Origin: Sternotherus odoratus
Taxonomy: Eukaryota; Chordata; Testudines; Kinosternidae
Assembly: GCA_032164245.1 (NCBI GenBank)
Contig: JAVMKO010000006.1
Span: forward strand, 10,617,001-10,681,000
DNA length: 64,000 bases
Direction of reading: 5' to 3'
Shown: positions 26,501 to 41,500 of the stretch, in pieces
Layout: each line of letters begins with the position of its first letter
How positions within the stretch are numbered: position 1 is the stretch's first letter
Notes under the pieces: model-generated
The model's input: only the letters and a program-made list of their open reading frames with translations
Told to the model about the DNA's origin: nothing
The model's database searches: none
Translations under genes and position numbers: made by a program

Positions 26501-29500
26501 AGGATTGGTGGGGGTGGGGCAGGTTCCCTATCCGGCTCCTGAGCTTCATGTGCTGCCTCTACTGCTCCCATTGGCTGGGAACCGTGGCCAATGGGAGCTG
26601 TGAAGGCGGTGCCTGCTGGCAGAGGCAGCATGTGGAGCTAAGAGCTGAGGGAAGGGAGTTCCTATAGCCCAGTGTTTCTCAAACCTTTGTACTGTGACCC
26701 CTTTCACATAGCAAGCCTCTGAGTGCGACCCCCTCAAATTAAAAACCTGAAGCTGTGCGTCTAGAGCCGGAGCCCCACCACCCCGGGGATGAAGCCCAAA
26801 ACCTGAGCCCCACCATGCTTGGGAAGGTGGGACCTCACCAGCTCCTGCTCCTCCAGCATTGTGCCCCAGCTGCCTCCACAACCCCTGCTTGCAGCCCCAG
26901 CAGACAGAACCAAGGCAGTTCATCCAGGAGCAAAGGGGAGAGTGGGGGAGGGGACGCTGCTTTGCCCTCCCCCTCCCTCTTGCGCCAGCTCAGGAGGCTG
27001 TGGCTGCAAGAAAAGCTACGGGTGGCCGCATTTGAGAAACACTGGCTGTTGGTGTGGTTTTTCAGGCATTTTCATAAACTCTGGTCCAAGATCTCATACA
27101 TTTGATATATTTTAAAAACCAATGAAGTAGTAAAAAAAAAAAACCTTCTGCTTCTTACCTTTGCTATATTCATATTTAGGTTCTCTCTTTTTTGGGCAAT
27201 TTGTGATTGCAAAAGGAGTAGGTCAGAATCGAGGCTCTCTCTATGAAGCAAAGCCAATGCAGACATATTAAGGAGTGAACATGAACAAAGAACTATAACC
27301 AACAGCCCATTAAATGTTCTTATTCTCATACCGTTAGTGGAAACATGACTATATTTTTGAATGCACCCTGAACTTTTATCAAATACTGAGATTTTTTACT
27401 CAGAAGTGGGTGCTTCCCATGTACACACCTGACTAATATACAACTTGTGAAGCAGATAAAGCCAGTTAGTGACAGTGGGTATGTCTACACTGCAACCGGA
27501 GATTTGATAGCAGTGTGTATAGACATACCTGCACTAGCTGTGATCTAGCCAGCTTGTTAAAAATAGCAATGAAGATGTGGCAACACAGACTTCAGTGTGG
27601 GCTATATTAAACTGCGGTGAGACTCTGGGTATCTACTCATGTTGCTAGCTTGCACTGAAGCCTATGTAGCTGCATCTTCACTGCTAATTTAACCAATTTA
27701 GTGCTATGGAGGCCTACCTAAGCTGCAATTAGCCATAAAATTAGTGCTAGGAGGCCCATCCAAGCTGCAATCACACCTTTGACTGCAATGTAGACATACT
27801 CAGTGATACCAGCCTCATGGATGGAATATAAATTGAAAACATCATCCATCAGAAGCAAGACTTTATGAATTGATGTGTTTGCATGTCTTCGAGAAGGCAG
27901 GGAAAGCATGACAGCTAGGCACTTTCCTTGCTCCTCATGCAGGATTGACCACAGTCAAGCAAGGAGCCAGCTGGCCCATCCTCCTAGGTAGAAGAAAAAT
28001 ATGAGAAGAAAGAAATCTGACAAAGGAGGAAAGAATTTAAGAAAGGAAGAGGAGAAAAACTGGTGGCGTCATAACAAAGAAATATGGAACCTTGAGAACC
28101 CTCACGTGACTTGGGCTTTGGGATCTGTGCCAAACACAGGGAAAGAAGGAACACATTGCGGCAGGTCTTCAGTTTAACTTAACTGATTAAGGCCCTTGCC
28201 CATTATATAATATCAGGTGGAGTAAAGATCATGGCAATAAAATGTAGAGCAGAAAAGGCACCTCACGCACTTTGGGGACTATAAAAAATAACAATCATAC
28301 AAGGGAATGCTTTTGTTATACCAGCCAATGAAATTCACTGCAGCATGTCACAAAGGCCCCGAGCTTGTGAACATGTATACATGTGCTTCAATTTATTACC
28401 ATGAATAGTCCCACTGAAGTCAACACTCAAGGTAGTAAATGAAGCACGTACATAAATGCTGACAGGTCAGGGATATTTTCAGATACTGGACTGCAGCTGG
28501 ATTTTGAAAAGAACTGAATAGTTTTATTCCTAATAATGACACACATAGTTATTCCAGGTAGGAAAAGGGTAGTCAAACGTCAGGTTCAAAGGCAATAAGC
28601 TAATTTACATAGGATTAATATTTCCCCTATGGTTAGATGCTCTTGCCTTCCTGTAAAGCATCAGGTATTGGCCATTGGTGGAGGCAAGATCTTAGATTTC
28701 AACTGGAAATCTGATTTGCGAAGAAAATTCCTATGTTGTATTTTTCCATCAGTTGAAAACACATTTAATTTCAAAATTGTTAAAAAGCTCAGAGAAATCA
28801 CTAAGAATGTGTCTATTTCACTATTGCCTTTCAGTCGGGGTAATCTGGGAACCAAATGATGATCTCAGTAGTGTCATTTAAAGCAATCCATGTCTCAGCT
28901 TCCTCCCTGGCACTTTGGGGTGTCTTCTATCTTTGGGAGCACATGGAGGGGGGTAGTCCCTGCCCTACAGAGCACAGGGATTGTAGCTGTGCAGGGGGGC
29001 AACAGAGTGCATTGGTGGTGACGTGTACCTTCCCCAGCCCACACACCTGGAACAGCTGGGCACAATTCTGGCCCTATGTACATTGTATGTGAATATATAT
29101 TCCATGGTAACTACCTCCAATTCACCAATACAGTAGACTCTCGATTATCCAGGATTGGGTTAACCAGGATGTCAAAAAAAATACATGTAACTCGCAGGGC
29201 TGGCTCTGGCTTCACTGCTGCCCCAAGCACACATACACAAAAACCCCACCAGGGCGCAGGGCAGTCAGTGAACCAACAGCCCCTTCCCCCGGCACAGGGT
29301 GGCTGGTGAACCAACCCCTACATTTATAAATACAATAGCTGACTTGAAGTTACTTACCATTCTATATGTGTAATTATTCAAATAATTTATTAAATCTGGC
29401 TGGTTACAAAAAATACTGTTAACTCCTTAAAGATTACACAAATACTAAATGCTGATACAAATTTAGCAAAGAGAACAAAGAATCAAATCACTTACTTCCT

Positions 29501-32500
29501 TTTGCAGAGTTCCAGCTTTTCCATCACTTTAAGATCTAATTCCATCATTAGTAGATTGTTTGTTTCTTTCAGTTCTGCTATCTGAACTTTCTCATTAAAA
29601 ATAATCTATTGAAAATTAAATTAAATTAGTACTGATACATGATACTTCTACAAGTAGTTCTCACATAATTCATTTACTGCTGCTACTTTTCTTTTTTTTA
29701 AAGACTATATAATTTTTTGCATACGATTTTTGTGTAACTTTTTAATATTTAATCTGAAATGTCACAAGCAAAATCATTAGCCGACATAAAAAAGAAAAGA
29801 AAAGAAAAGATATTTAAGGTACTACGCAAGCCAGTACTTTGCTATATTTACTCTATTTTATCACTAACAGTGTTAATAAACCAAGTCAGAGTGGTAACCA
29901 AAAGAGATTTAAAGATCTTTGAACTACAAACAATATCTTCTAACTTGTCTTCTCTGCAGAGTTAACTTGAATTATAATTTGAGTTTATCCCCTAACTCAA
30001 CTCCTGTCCACACACAAAAACCTTAACAAGTGCAATAGCACTTTTAACTCAAGTTGGCTGACTCATCAGGAAGTATGGGCCAACCCATCAATTGCTAATC
30101 CAGTCACTTTGTACTGCTCATGTGTTATTTCACCACCTCTATCCTACGGGGACTGTAGCAGCATAGTTGTGGCACCATAGCTGTGCTAGCACAACTCCAC
30201 AGTGTACTCATAGACTACAACAACGGAAGGAGTTTTTCCGTCATTGCAGAACATCACCTTCCCAAGCGACAGTAGCTAAGGCCATGCCTGCACTATAAAA
30301 TTATGTCAACCTAATTTATGTCGGCTTACAGCCATTGCAGTTATTAAATCGCTTGTGTGCGCACACTTGGCTCCATGGGTCGACAGTGCGGTCCTTACTA
30401 GGAGCGCTTATATGGATTGCACTGTCAGTGTGGGACGGTTCCTCAAAGTGACAGCCGACGTAAGCAACCCAGTGTCTACACTGACACTGTGTTGGTCTAA
30501 TTACATTGACCGTGACTCTATGATGCTGGAGGTGGCGGTGTTACTAAATCAGCATACAGAAGCACTAACGTCAGCAGGAGCCAAATTTAAGTGAAGAGAC
30601 TTCCACAGCTAGGTTGACGCAAAGCAGCTTATGTTGACTAACTGCATAGCGCAGACCAGGCCTGAGTTGATGGAAACATTCCTAGCTACATCTACACTGT
30701 GACATAGGTTGGCACAGCTACTGTGGCTATGAATTTTTCACATCTTTGAGCACTGTACCTACATTGACCTAAATTTTAGGTGTAGACAGGCCTAACTCAA
30801 GAGGAATTAATTAAAGTGTGGATAACTCAAGTTACCTCTGCAGTAAAGACATAGGGTAAGAGAACAGATGACGACACTGACCTCTCCCTACATTTTTAAG
30901 AGAAGTTATTCCTGTGAAAAAACAAGGGAAAACTGTTTTTGGACTATATGAGGTAAAAATGGTAGCTAGTATTGCATGGGAGGAATAGAAATCCCAAGTA
31001 CTCTTTTCATCCTATTAGCTCTCACTTCCCAGATCTTGAGATGCCCTGTATTGTTTTTATTCTTGCATCAATGGGAGCTGTGTTATTTTGTTCTGCTTAC
31101 TTTTGAGAGTCCTGTTCAATGGGACTTCCATCACTTCCTTTGGTTGATTACTCCATATTCTTACATCTCACTGCCAAGATATCTTTCCTGATACTCAGAT
31201 TAAGTGTTCTCCTCTCTATTATTCCCATTGCTCCTATTTTTGCCACCTTGGACCACACTAAATAACCCCTTTTGGTATTTTTAGCCATTGAATATTTTGC
31301 AATTTTTCGTTTCTCTTCGTTAGCCTTGATTCTGCAACTGGCTCTGCTTGGGCAATCATCTGGTGACAATTGCGGGATTGGGGTCTGTGTCATCATCTAA
31401 CTGAGCTATTGTATGTATATAAAGTGCATGTCTGCATGGGAAAACTGACTGCCATAGCTGTAGCAGAACAATTATTCTGCTATATCAATACTGGTATAAT
31501 TCCTCCATGAAGACACTCTGTTCCAGAACAAAAGTGACTTTATTATGGAATAATTACTGGTTAATAATGCCAGTTAATTTCCTCATGTAGACAAGTCCTT
31601 AGCTCTTTTATTTTTTCTTCATGGAAGTTGGTCCCTCCAGCCCTCTTCTCTCAACTCCCTCCAATTTGTCCAGTTATTAAATTAAAAGTTGATGCTCTTT
31701 ACAATAAAAATTTGCATTGAAATAAGAACTCTATTGTGAGAAGCTAGTTACTTTCTCCTTACCGCTGTATTTTGAGTTATCTCAGACTGCACAGCTGATA
31801 GCTGTAAGGACAATTTTACAAATTCATCCTTTTTTTCTGAAGTTTTTGCCTTCTGAAGATCAAGTTTTGTTTTTAGCTCTGCATTCTACATTAAAAAAAA
31901 AAACAGTTTTACAAGCTACTATGTATTGCTTAACCAAAGAAGAAAATCTCTATATTTGTAAATAGGGATGTCTCTGGAGTCTTTCAATAAAAAGTGTTAT
32001 ACTAAGGGGAAAATTATACCAGAAGAAAATAACTTTCTACAGGGACATGGTCTATAATTTGTGTGCACAAACCCTACAGGAAAATCCTATTAAAAATTCA
32101 TTAAAATATAGTATTAATTTAGGCTCTGACCCAGCAAAGACGTACACAGATGCTTAGTTTTATATGCTACAAACAGTCCCACTAACTTGCATGGGACTAC
32201 TCACTGTGCATAAAATTAGGCACATGATTAGGTCCTGGCAATACTGGGCCTACAATTTGTTCTACAGAAAAATATTTTTTGTCAAACTAAAAGAATATAA
32301 ATACCTTAATACCTTAAAGAGGTATTTTATGGCATTTTTCAAAACAGAAATCAAGTAAGACAGACAAAATATAAAGATATTTTTCTTCTCTCTCTCTCTC
32401 TCTCCTCACATTAAAGTAATTAAACAGAAGGTGTCAGAATTCAGTAAGCAATTTAAGAGAATATAAGATATATAAGAGGTATTATATTCTCTTAAATTCC

Positions 32501-35500
32501 ATAGTGTGTGTGTGTGTTGGACCCCATCTCCCCACTCCAATATATTGTTAGGAAGTCACTTTTCTGTTGTATTGGTATGAAGGCACAATTTGACTCCATG
32601 AGAGCAAACCGCATGAAAGATTTAGCATAAATATTATTTATGATTTATTATTTGTTGATCATAGTACTCAGGAGCCCTACTCCTACTCCTTACCCCATTA
32701 TGCTAGGCACTGAATAAAAATCAACATTTCAGTATAATTCTTAAACCCATTTCAGTTTTGCAGCTATATTAACCTGTATATGTTTATGAGTCTGGAGAAC
32801 AGTGCATGATATTTACCTTTCTAGCCCACATTTCTTTTTCATCATTAAATATTTTTATTTCTTTTGCTAGAACATCTTTCACTTCTTCCATGGCTTTTCT
32901 TAGCTTGATTATTTCTTGCTCTGCATCCCTTTTTTTGTTGCAAAACTCATTTAGAAGTATATTTCTGTTAGCTTTCTGTGACATCTGCTGGTTCAGTAAG
33001 TCTACAGATTCTCCATGCTGGACCCATAGCCACTCTTGCTCCTTACTGGGAAAAATAAATCAGACACCGATCATATTGCATACCTGCCATAAGGATTCAA
33101 GTCCTAGTCCAAAGCCTGCTGAAGTCAGTAAAAACACTGCACTGTAGCTCTAGACCTGAACCTTTATTTTCTATGTTTCATTAAAGTAAAGCACACATTA
33201 ATGACTCTGACAAGTACAGCACCATAGATAGATGGATAGATAGACAAATAGATAGATATGATATATATATAAAATATAGATAGGTAGTGCATATAGAATT
33301 GCCTGTAATTAAGACTGTCTTAAGACTGTAATTACTTACTGTCTTAAGACTGTAATTATGCCTGTCCGTTTTAAGGGTTCATTTTCAGTTGCTTATAGCA
33401 TTCTCAAAGTTTTACTTTTTCAGGTGTGAATATTTTCTGAAAGTTTAATAAAAAAATAGATGAACTGTTTTCTGACACAGAAGGAATGAAAAAAAAAAAC
33501 CAGTTTTCCTGCTGTAAGAAACTACGCTATGATCACTTTTTAAACAATTCTAGCTCCTTGGCAGAAAGTGACAGAAACATGAAATCTGGCCTGGACAAAG
33601 CAAATGCCCCCACATCCCAATGGGACAATGTTGAAGAGGAATCTCCATGAGGAGATGTTTGTAGAGATTTTGGCCTGGTTTAAAATTAAAGTTTATACCA
33701 ATATAGTCATGTCACTCAGGGATGTGAGAAATTCACACTCCATAGCCAGGATAGCTATGCTGACAAAATCCCCAGTGTAGACACAGCTGTGCCGACAGTC
33801 AAGGGTGTATTTTGGCAGCACTAATGTTTGGAGAAATGGTGTTCCCATACTTGCAGAACTCCACCTTCTGTCAGTGTATGTTGTGTCTATACTAGGAGGT
33901 TATGCTGACACAGCTATGCCTACCAATGCCCCCCAAAGCATTAGCGGGCTAGTTCAGCATAAACATTTAACTCAGATCTCTCTCCTACAGGTGGTGATCT
34001 GGGGCTGCAAACTATCTTTACTTCTAACTGTCCTCTGGCATTCATTGTTGCAGGCAGAAGGCTCACCCCCCCTCACCCCGCCGCCACAGTCATCACAGCC
34101 AGATCTGCAGTCACTTTCCTATAAGCCAGTCTATCATTACAGCAGGGGGCAGCTGGCATCAGACAGTGACACAAAAGATCTTCAAAAGCAGGGCTGCTAC
34201 TGCAGCAAAGAGCTGCCTAGGAAGATTTGCAGCTCCTTGCAGAAGCGAGGGACAAGCATTGTTCACCAGGCTCTGATTCCATTTCATTTCTCCTTAATCC
34301 TCTATCAATATGATTTACTGAAGCTTGAAGCAAACACATACATACCACATAGCAGCATTCTGGGTTTCACAAAGGATTTGTTTCTGATTCAGTGATTCGA
34401 TTTCATATATGATGTTTTTCAGCTCAGTCTGTAATTGATTTATCTTAACAGTACTGGATTCACGGGCCGCAGCAACAAGAGCTAGAAAAATAACATGTGC
34501 AGTTGTTACAAAAAAACCCCGAAACACGTATAACTATCTGAATATGGCTTATTTTCTGTAATCTTTAATGCGTTACTGTAGGAATTGTCAACTATAGGTC
34601 CCCAGCTGCGATTCTCTTACTTTTAGGATATATTTAGTCTCCCCACTTGTATTCTTAGAGTTGGTTAACTTGACACTACCTTCCAACTCCTTGGTAACCA
34701 TTTCTGGAAGATTCTGGAGTTTTAAACGGAGATTACTATTTTTTATGGTCTCCTCTTCTAGAAGTTCAAGGGTATGTCTTCTTAATTCTTCCTGACAATT
34801 AACAAAGACATGATCACACAAGGGTTAGATTCAACCTAAATTACTTAACAGAACAACATATGAAAAAGTGTGTTGGGGCTTCTAAACTCTTAATTCTCCC
34901 CCTTTATACATGGCTACCCTCACCTAGGCACTCCCACCCTCCAGTTGCCCTCCAAAAAACCCTGTCCCATGGAGGGCTGGCCAGAGCCATGTTGGGGTGG
35001 CAGCTCCAGGCTTCTCATGTGCGACAATCCTTAAAGGGACAAACCCTCTCCCCACTCCGAAAGCTATGTTGGGGGAGCAGCTGTGCCAGAACCACATTTT
35101 TGGGGCAGATCCTGGCTCTCAGCTTCTGTTTTTGGAGGGGGATCATTTAAATGTCAGAAAAAACCCTCAAATCCAGCTCCTGGCTGTGAACCACTAGGGG
35201 ATGTGTGTTGGAGGCATCCTTAAATAGGCACCCATCAAAGGTAGGCTGGAGTCACTGCCGAGAGGAGCCCTTAAAAAGGCAGATCCCCAGAAAATGTACA
35301 GACTGGGGGGAAGCTGGATCAATACTCTGCTGATACAGCTTCCAGCTGGAGAAGGGTAGGGAAGAGCGGCTGGTCTATAAATAAGTGGTGGCCTACAAGA
35401 CCTATGCCTAATGCCTGACTTTCCTTTTTATGTCTTCCCTTCAGTTTTGCTAACAGCTATTGTTAGCAGCCTAAGCAAGATGGAAAGAAAAGAGGTAGCC

Positions 35501-38500
35501 CAATTCCATTCCTCAAATACTCAATTCTACATGCCTACACTTACACCCACTACACACTGCTCACCTTAAGTGTAGAAAGACTGAAGAGTTGGCAATAAGA
35601 CACAAGAAACACAATGAAAAGATGAAGGTTTCGCTGGAGAGGAATTAGATCCTCAATTTGCAGTAAAAGTAGAATAGAAAACACTTTTACTGACCTGAGC
35701 TAGTGACATAAAAATAACGCATGAATAAGTTGATTAATAAGATGAATAAGGCAAAGATTTAGTCACAGGTATTTTTAGTAAAAGTCATGGACAGATCATG
35801 GGCAATAAGCAAAATTAATGGCCCGTGACCTGTCCATGACTTTTACTATATAAATACTCCTGACTAAAATTAGCAGCTCCTGGGGCCAGAGGGTGCTGTT
35901 GTTCTGGGGAGCCCCCAGGGACCAATGTCTAGCCCCTGCACTGGCCGAGGGGGCTGACTGCCCTCAGCCAGCCCTGTGACTGCTGCTCAGGTGCTCCCCA
36001 GAGCCAGCTGCCCGAGGCCGCCTGAGCAGCGGCCAATGCAGCTGGCCCAGGGGCTGCTCCAGCAGCAGCCAGTGTGGCTGGCCACAGGGCGCCCGAACAG
36101 CTGGCCCCTGCGGTCAGCCACACCACACACTGCAGCAGCAAAAGTCATGGAGGTTGGGGAAAGTCATGGAATTCATGACTTCTGCAACCTCCGTGACAGA
36201 ATTACAGTAAACCCTCGATTTAACGGACCCCAATTTAACGGACTTCGGATGCAACGGACAAAATTTCTGATGCATCCGAAATCCGTTATTCGGGGGCTGC
36301 CGGCTCCCGCCCGGGTCCCACCTGCGGGCGGGCTGGCTGGCTGCTGGCTCCCGCGTGTGGGTGGGCTGGCTGGCTGCTGGCTCCCGCCTGCGGGCGGGCG
36401 GGCTGCCGGCTCCTGGGTCCCGCCGGCGAGCCGCCGGCTCCAGGCTCCCCGCTGCCTCCCCGGTCCAGGCAGCGGGCGGGCTGGCTGCTCCTGGCTCCCC
36501 GCTGTCAGCCCGCCCGGGTCCCAGCAGCCGGGATCTGGGAGGGCGGGTTGACAGCTCCCGCTCGGCTCCCCGCTGCGGGGAGCCGGGCGGGCGGGTTGAC
36601 GGCTCCCGCCCGGGTCCCAGCAGCCGGGGTCCCGTGCGGGCGGGCTACTGGCTGCCGCCGGGCGGGCTGACTCATGGCTCCCGGCCGTGATAAGTAAAAC
36701 CTCTATATAACGGACTAATTCGGGTGAGGGGGTGTCCGTTAAAGCCAAAAGTCCTGTTATTTAATGATTTAAAAAAATTATTAAATAACGGACTTTCAGC
36801 TTTAACGGACACCCCCTCGCCCGAATTAGTCCGTTATATCGAGGTTTCACTGTACTCCTTTACCGAAGAGGAGGGTTGAAATAGGCGAGTTAGAGTAGTA
36901 GTGAAGGGGGAAAGGAGAGTTTAATACGAGATTTACATTTACCAGCGGATAAATTAAAGAGATTTTTTAAAATGTCTTTTATTTGAAACCACTTCGGCTT
37001 TAATGTCTACTGTGGCCTAATGACAGATGCCAATCATCTATGAAGAGCCATTCCCAGTTAAGAAATATCACACATGCCTCCCTAACCAGGCACATGGGAG
37101 TTCTCATCTCTCCGTAGTGAAGGACACTAAGAGTGGCTCCAGGAAAGAGTGCATTGGGGTCAGAGGGTAAAACACCTAGATCAATATAACCTATTTGCTT
37201 TATTATTTAATACAGGCTTTTGTATAGTGTAGCATCACTGTAGCATCTGGGCAACTCATAATCAAAAAGTGTATCCTCACAATATCCCTATGAGGCACAG
37301 AGGTATTCTTCTCATTCATACAGATGGGATTAAGGATATCCTCCAAAGAGCTCTTCACAAGCAGACTTTGCACTCATGCGGAGCCCCATTAATTTCAGCG
37401 AGGTTTCACCCACCAAAGCTCATTGCAAGACTAGGGCCTAAATCACTTGTTCTAAACCAAAAGAGGAAGTCTGTGAGAGCGCTCGGAACCCAGATCTGGA
37501 GTCCCAATCCATTGTATTGACCACAAGAGCATCCTTCCTCTCTTGACTTCAGTGCAACTGCACCCACAGACACCAAGCCCACATGTGCACTTCCATGCCT
37601 GCATCTCATGTTTCTCAGCTGGCACCCAGATCCCTTCTCCTGCCAAAACCTGCAGCAGCTCCAGTCCTCTCAATGCTAAGCACCGGTGGGAAGCCTCGAG
37701 CCAACAGGAAGGGAGCACTCCTGCTTGGGGGGAGCATGGCCAGCATCCACGTCCAATTCTGCCTTCCTGTCCCTCCTACCAGAACCCACCACAGCTCCTC
37801 TCAGTGCCATGGACCAACAAGAAGCCTTGAATAAGCAGAGAGCACTAAGGATTTAGGTCCCTTAGTCAGGCTGTTGTCCTTGTCCAGGGGCAAGTCAGGC
37901 TGTTGTCCTTGTCCAGCCTGGCAGGTAGCTGTGGTGTGGGGAATGCCAGGGGGAGCCTGTGCCATTGCTGCTGGGGCAGGGGTACCTCATTAGTATGCGC
38001 CTGCCCACTCCAGGCTGCAATGGCAACTTCCTTACATCCTGGAGATGAGAAGGGGAGTGGGGCTGGATGAGGCATAGTACACCCATCGAACTGGGAGGTT
38101 ACATCTGCCCCTGCTCCAAAGTAACAGAATCCCACATTTTCTCTGGCTGTCTGATTTATCTTCGTAGGGTTTGGCTTAGTTGGGTTATATTATTAGGGCC
38201 AAACTGTGTGCATTGCAAAGCGCATGCACAGCTTCCACAGACTTCAGCTGGAGTGGTCTTCCCTTCTCTGATGGGAGAATATGACCTTCAGAGAAGAAAG
38301 TTGCTTATGATACAACAGTAAAATATTAATTTCCCTCATTTCACACTGTAAATCTTTCTCAGATACAAGCGACTCTAAATAATTTCAGGTTTTATGTTAC
38401 CAGTTTCTTAATAGCTTCAATAGCATCTTCGAGGTGCTGCACAGCTTCCTCACTGAATGCACATACTTCATTTTTCAGTTGTGTTTCTAAATCAAAAACA

Positions 38501-41500
38501 TTGTAAAAATTAAAAGCTTCATTTTCCCCATAATGTTAATATTACATATTCATACTGCTACATTATTTTATAAGTGTTATTCTAAAAGGAGGACAAGGAG
38601 GAGGAGAAAGCTTGGCTGCTGGTGGGTACAGAGCATCCACTAATTTTTCCCTGTGGGTGCTCCAGCTCTGGACCCACAGCGTCGGTGCCTATGCCCTGGA
38701 GAGGTTCACATAATCTAGTTCGAACTGCATTCTCCATGGGGTCAACAGGCAAAGAAAGAGTTTTGGTTAAATAGCTTGGTAGTAATCGGATACGTAGCCT
38801 TCTTTCTGATCTAGCAAATGGTCAGGACCTCTGTCCACAGAGGGCCCCAATCCTTAAAGAAAAATTGGAAGGACTTTGGCCTACTGAGGTCCCAAAGAAG
38901 AGGGGTTCTAGTTCTGAGATGGAACTGTCATGAACATGTGACAACAAAATGGAGGCAGTATCTTCAGTAGGAAAAAAGGTGTGTGCTTAACTCATAATAT
39001 TTAACTCTAAGTAAAACCCTTGGCTCTCCCATATTCTTTTTTCGACCTGCTAACTTGGGTGAAAACTACAAACCTCCTTGTCTTCCACTAGAATTTTACT
39101 TCAAGTTGGTGGTCTTCACGCCAAGTTCTCACTTACTCCCTGAGTACCCCACTGTTGTCTCCTGGGTCTGATTCCGATGATCTGCTACTTTTATGCTAGC
39201 GTAACTCCTTTGACTTGAATTAAATTACCCATGATTCAACCAGCGTAAGTGAGATCAGAAGGGAGGTCCATCGGAAATAGTTGGCTTGTTTGGGGGAAAA
39301 TCACAGCAGAATTTGGCCCTGCACTATAGGCTCAGCAGTAAACAGTAGTTAGAGAAAAGCCCCTTCAACAACAACATTCTCTCATCACAATCTCTCTACC
39401 ACTTGCAGATCAACAGATCTGTGAGCCACTTTCCCCAGAAACAAGATAAATGTAGGGCATACTGTGCAAAAATAAAAATCAATGTCACTAATTACACTGC
39501 TGCTTGTCAAGTCTTCTCTTTATTTCTCTTTACCTTTTTCCATTGCTTTAATTCTGTCCTCTCTCCCAGATTCCCTCGATTCCTTTTATCTATTTGGTCT
39601 TCTCTCACGATCTCATTTTTAATTCAAAAGCTAAGCTGTCCCCTTTAGAGGCCATTATAATATATCCTTCCTATTTTGTGTTGCCATCCTTCCCCTCCCT
39701 CACGGTCTCTTTCCTAGTTCCCCCACCCCCTCTTCCTTCCATGATGGTGGCCTCTCCCCTTGCATTCCTCTTCCTCACCCAATTTTGCAGACAAAAGGGC
39801 TGATCTAGGTGGCCCACTGGGCAGGCCTATGGGCAGCTGACTATGAATGTCAAGCCCAGAGTGATAGATCTCTAACTTTACATGGGAAAGCTCTTTATGA
39901 ACTGCTGCTTCCACATCCTTAGGCAAAAAATAAATAAAATAAATACAGCCGTTTATTATCTGACTCAATGCATCTGCCAGTTTTGTGGCAATCTTCCATT
40001 CAGGACCATTTGTTAAATGGGATAGTGCCCACTTACAAGGTGGTATGTAGATTTTTTAAAAGGAGGCAAATCGCAACTAAACACAGGCTTAGAAAGGGTA
40101 CCTGCAAAATGCAGAAAAAGACTCTTTATCCTCAGGAAGATTTTGCAGATGACAAGGCAATATCTGTAGGTCTCCATCTTCAGCCCCCTTCTTTGCTCCT
40201 CCTACACCTTATCTCTGAGTGACGATCATCCATAATCACACCTCAATTACCAGGTTTATGTTAAAATTCAGAAAAATTTCACTCCCCTCTGGACCTGAGT
40301 CCAACTAAACCCAAAATCTCAGCCTGTCTTGCTGACATTTCCTTGTGGATGTCCAGCTGTCAAACTAAACTTAACATGACCTATTCTCCCTCTCCACCAA
40401 AGACCTCTACTTTCTCTATCACAACCATCCTTCCTGTTGCTCAAGAACATAATCTTGACTTCCTCTTTGACATGGCCCTGTCCTTTGGCCCACTCTTGGG
40501 GCAGGGACTGACATTTATTATATATTTGCACGGTATTTAGCATAATGGGCTCAGCATGGTTGTCAGAAAGCCCTGACAACATGCCTCAAATCTAAGAGAG
40601 ACCTGCTCAGGGATAACAAGGAAGTGCAGCCTCCGTCCCCATTCAGTCCTTGAGCTCTCTGCTGAGGCTATCAGTGGTAAATGTTATGACACAAACATCT
40701 AACCACAAGGAACTAGTCCAAACTAGCAATTCATGTTACATTGGGAACTAAACAGGTATCGCACAGTAACAAGTTTCCATCCCTATCAACCAGAGTCAGG
40801 TTTGGACTGACAACTTAAAGGAAAAATATTCCATAGACTATTAACAATCACTAGAGCTGTCTAGCCCTCCTGTGCACTTTATTTTTAAAATGAATCCAAC
40901 AAAAGGTTTCCACAATTTCCCTTGTAAGGTATTCCATGGTCTAATAAAACTTGAGTTTGGAATTCCTCCCCCAATATCCAATCTCTTTTTTCTTTGTTCT
41001 AGTTCATTCCATCACTCTTGGTTATACCTCCTTGCTTACACTATTCTAAAACAATGCCTCTCCCTGGTTAATCTTTCTTCTAGAATCAATTTCTTCCATT
41101 CTTAGTTATTACTAAACTTCCTTTCACAAAGGCTTTAGCAGCAAACTACTGATTGATGAAGTTTCCCAAGGTTGTATCTTCTAGCAGCCCTTTCTGTCAT
41201 CCTGAGAGTGTGTTTTATTTCTTGTGACAGACATAGTGATAAATGTGCTTTCAGATTGCAGATTTATTTTCCAGGCCTTTCGGGATCACTACAACCAGCT
41301 TCTTGTCAGATATCATCTGAACAAAATTAACATTCAAGTCATTTCAAGGACTTTCCAAACTCTTCAGGCCCAAAAGAAAAGATTCTGTATTTTGAGTGTT
41401 TGTCAAAGTGCCTTCTTGCTTCAGATGCCATGCCATGTGCTCATTGCAGAAGCTCATAGGAGACCACAGGCATCTGTCTCACACCACCTGTCTCAGCACC

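Noticed and set aside
36173..36748. Open frames on both strands in the GC-rich tract
   Set aside because: Low-complexity proline/alanine/glycine translations of repeated GGCTCCCGC units inside a DNA transposon.
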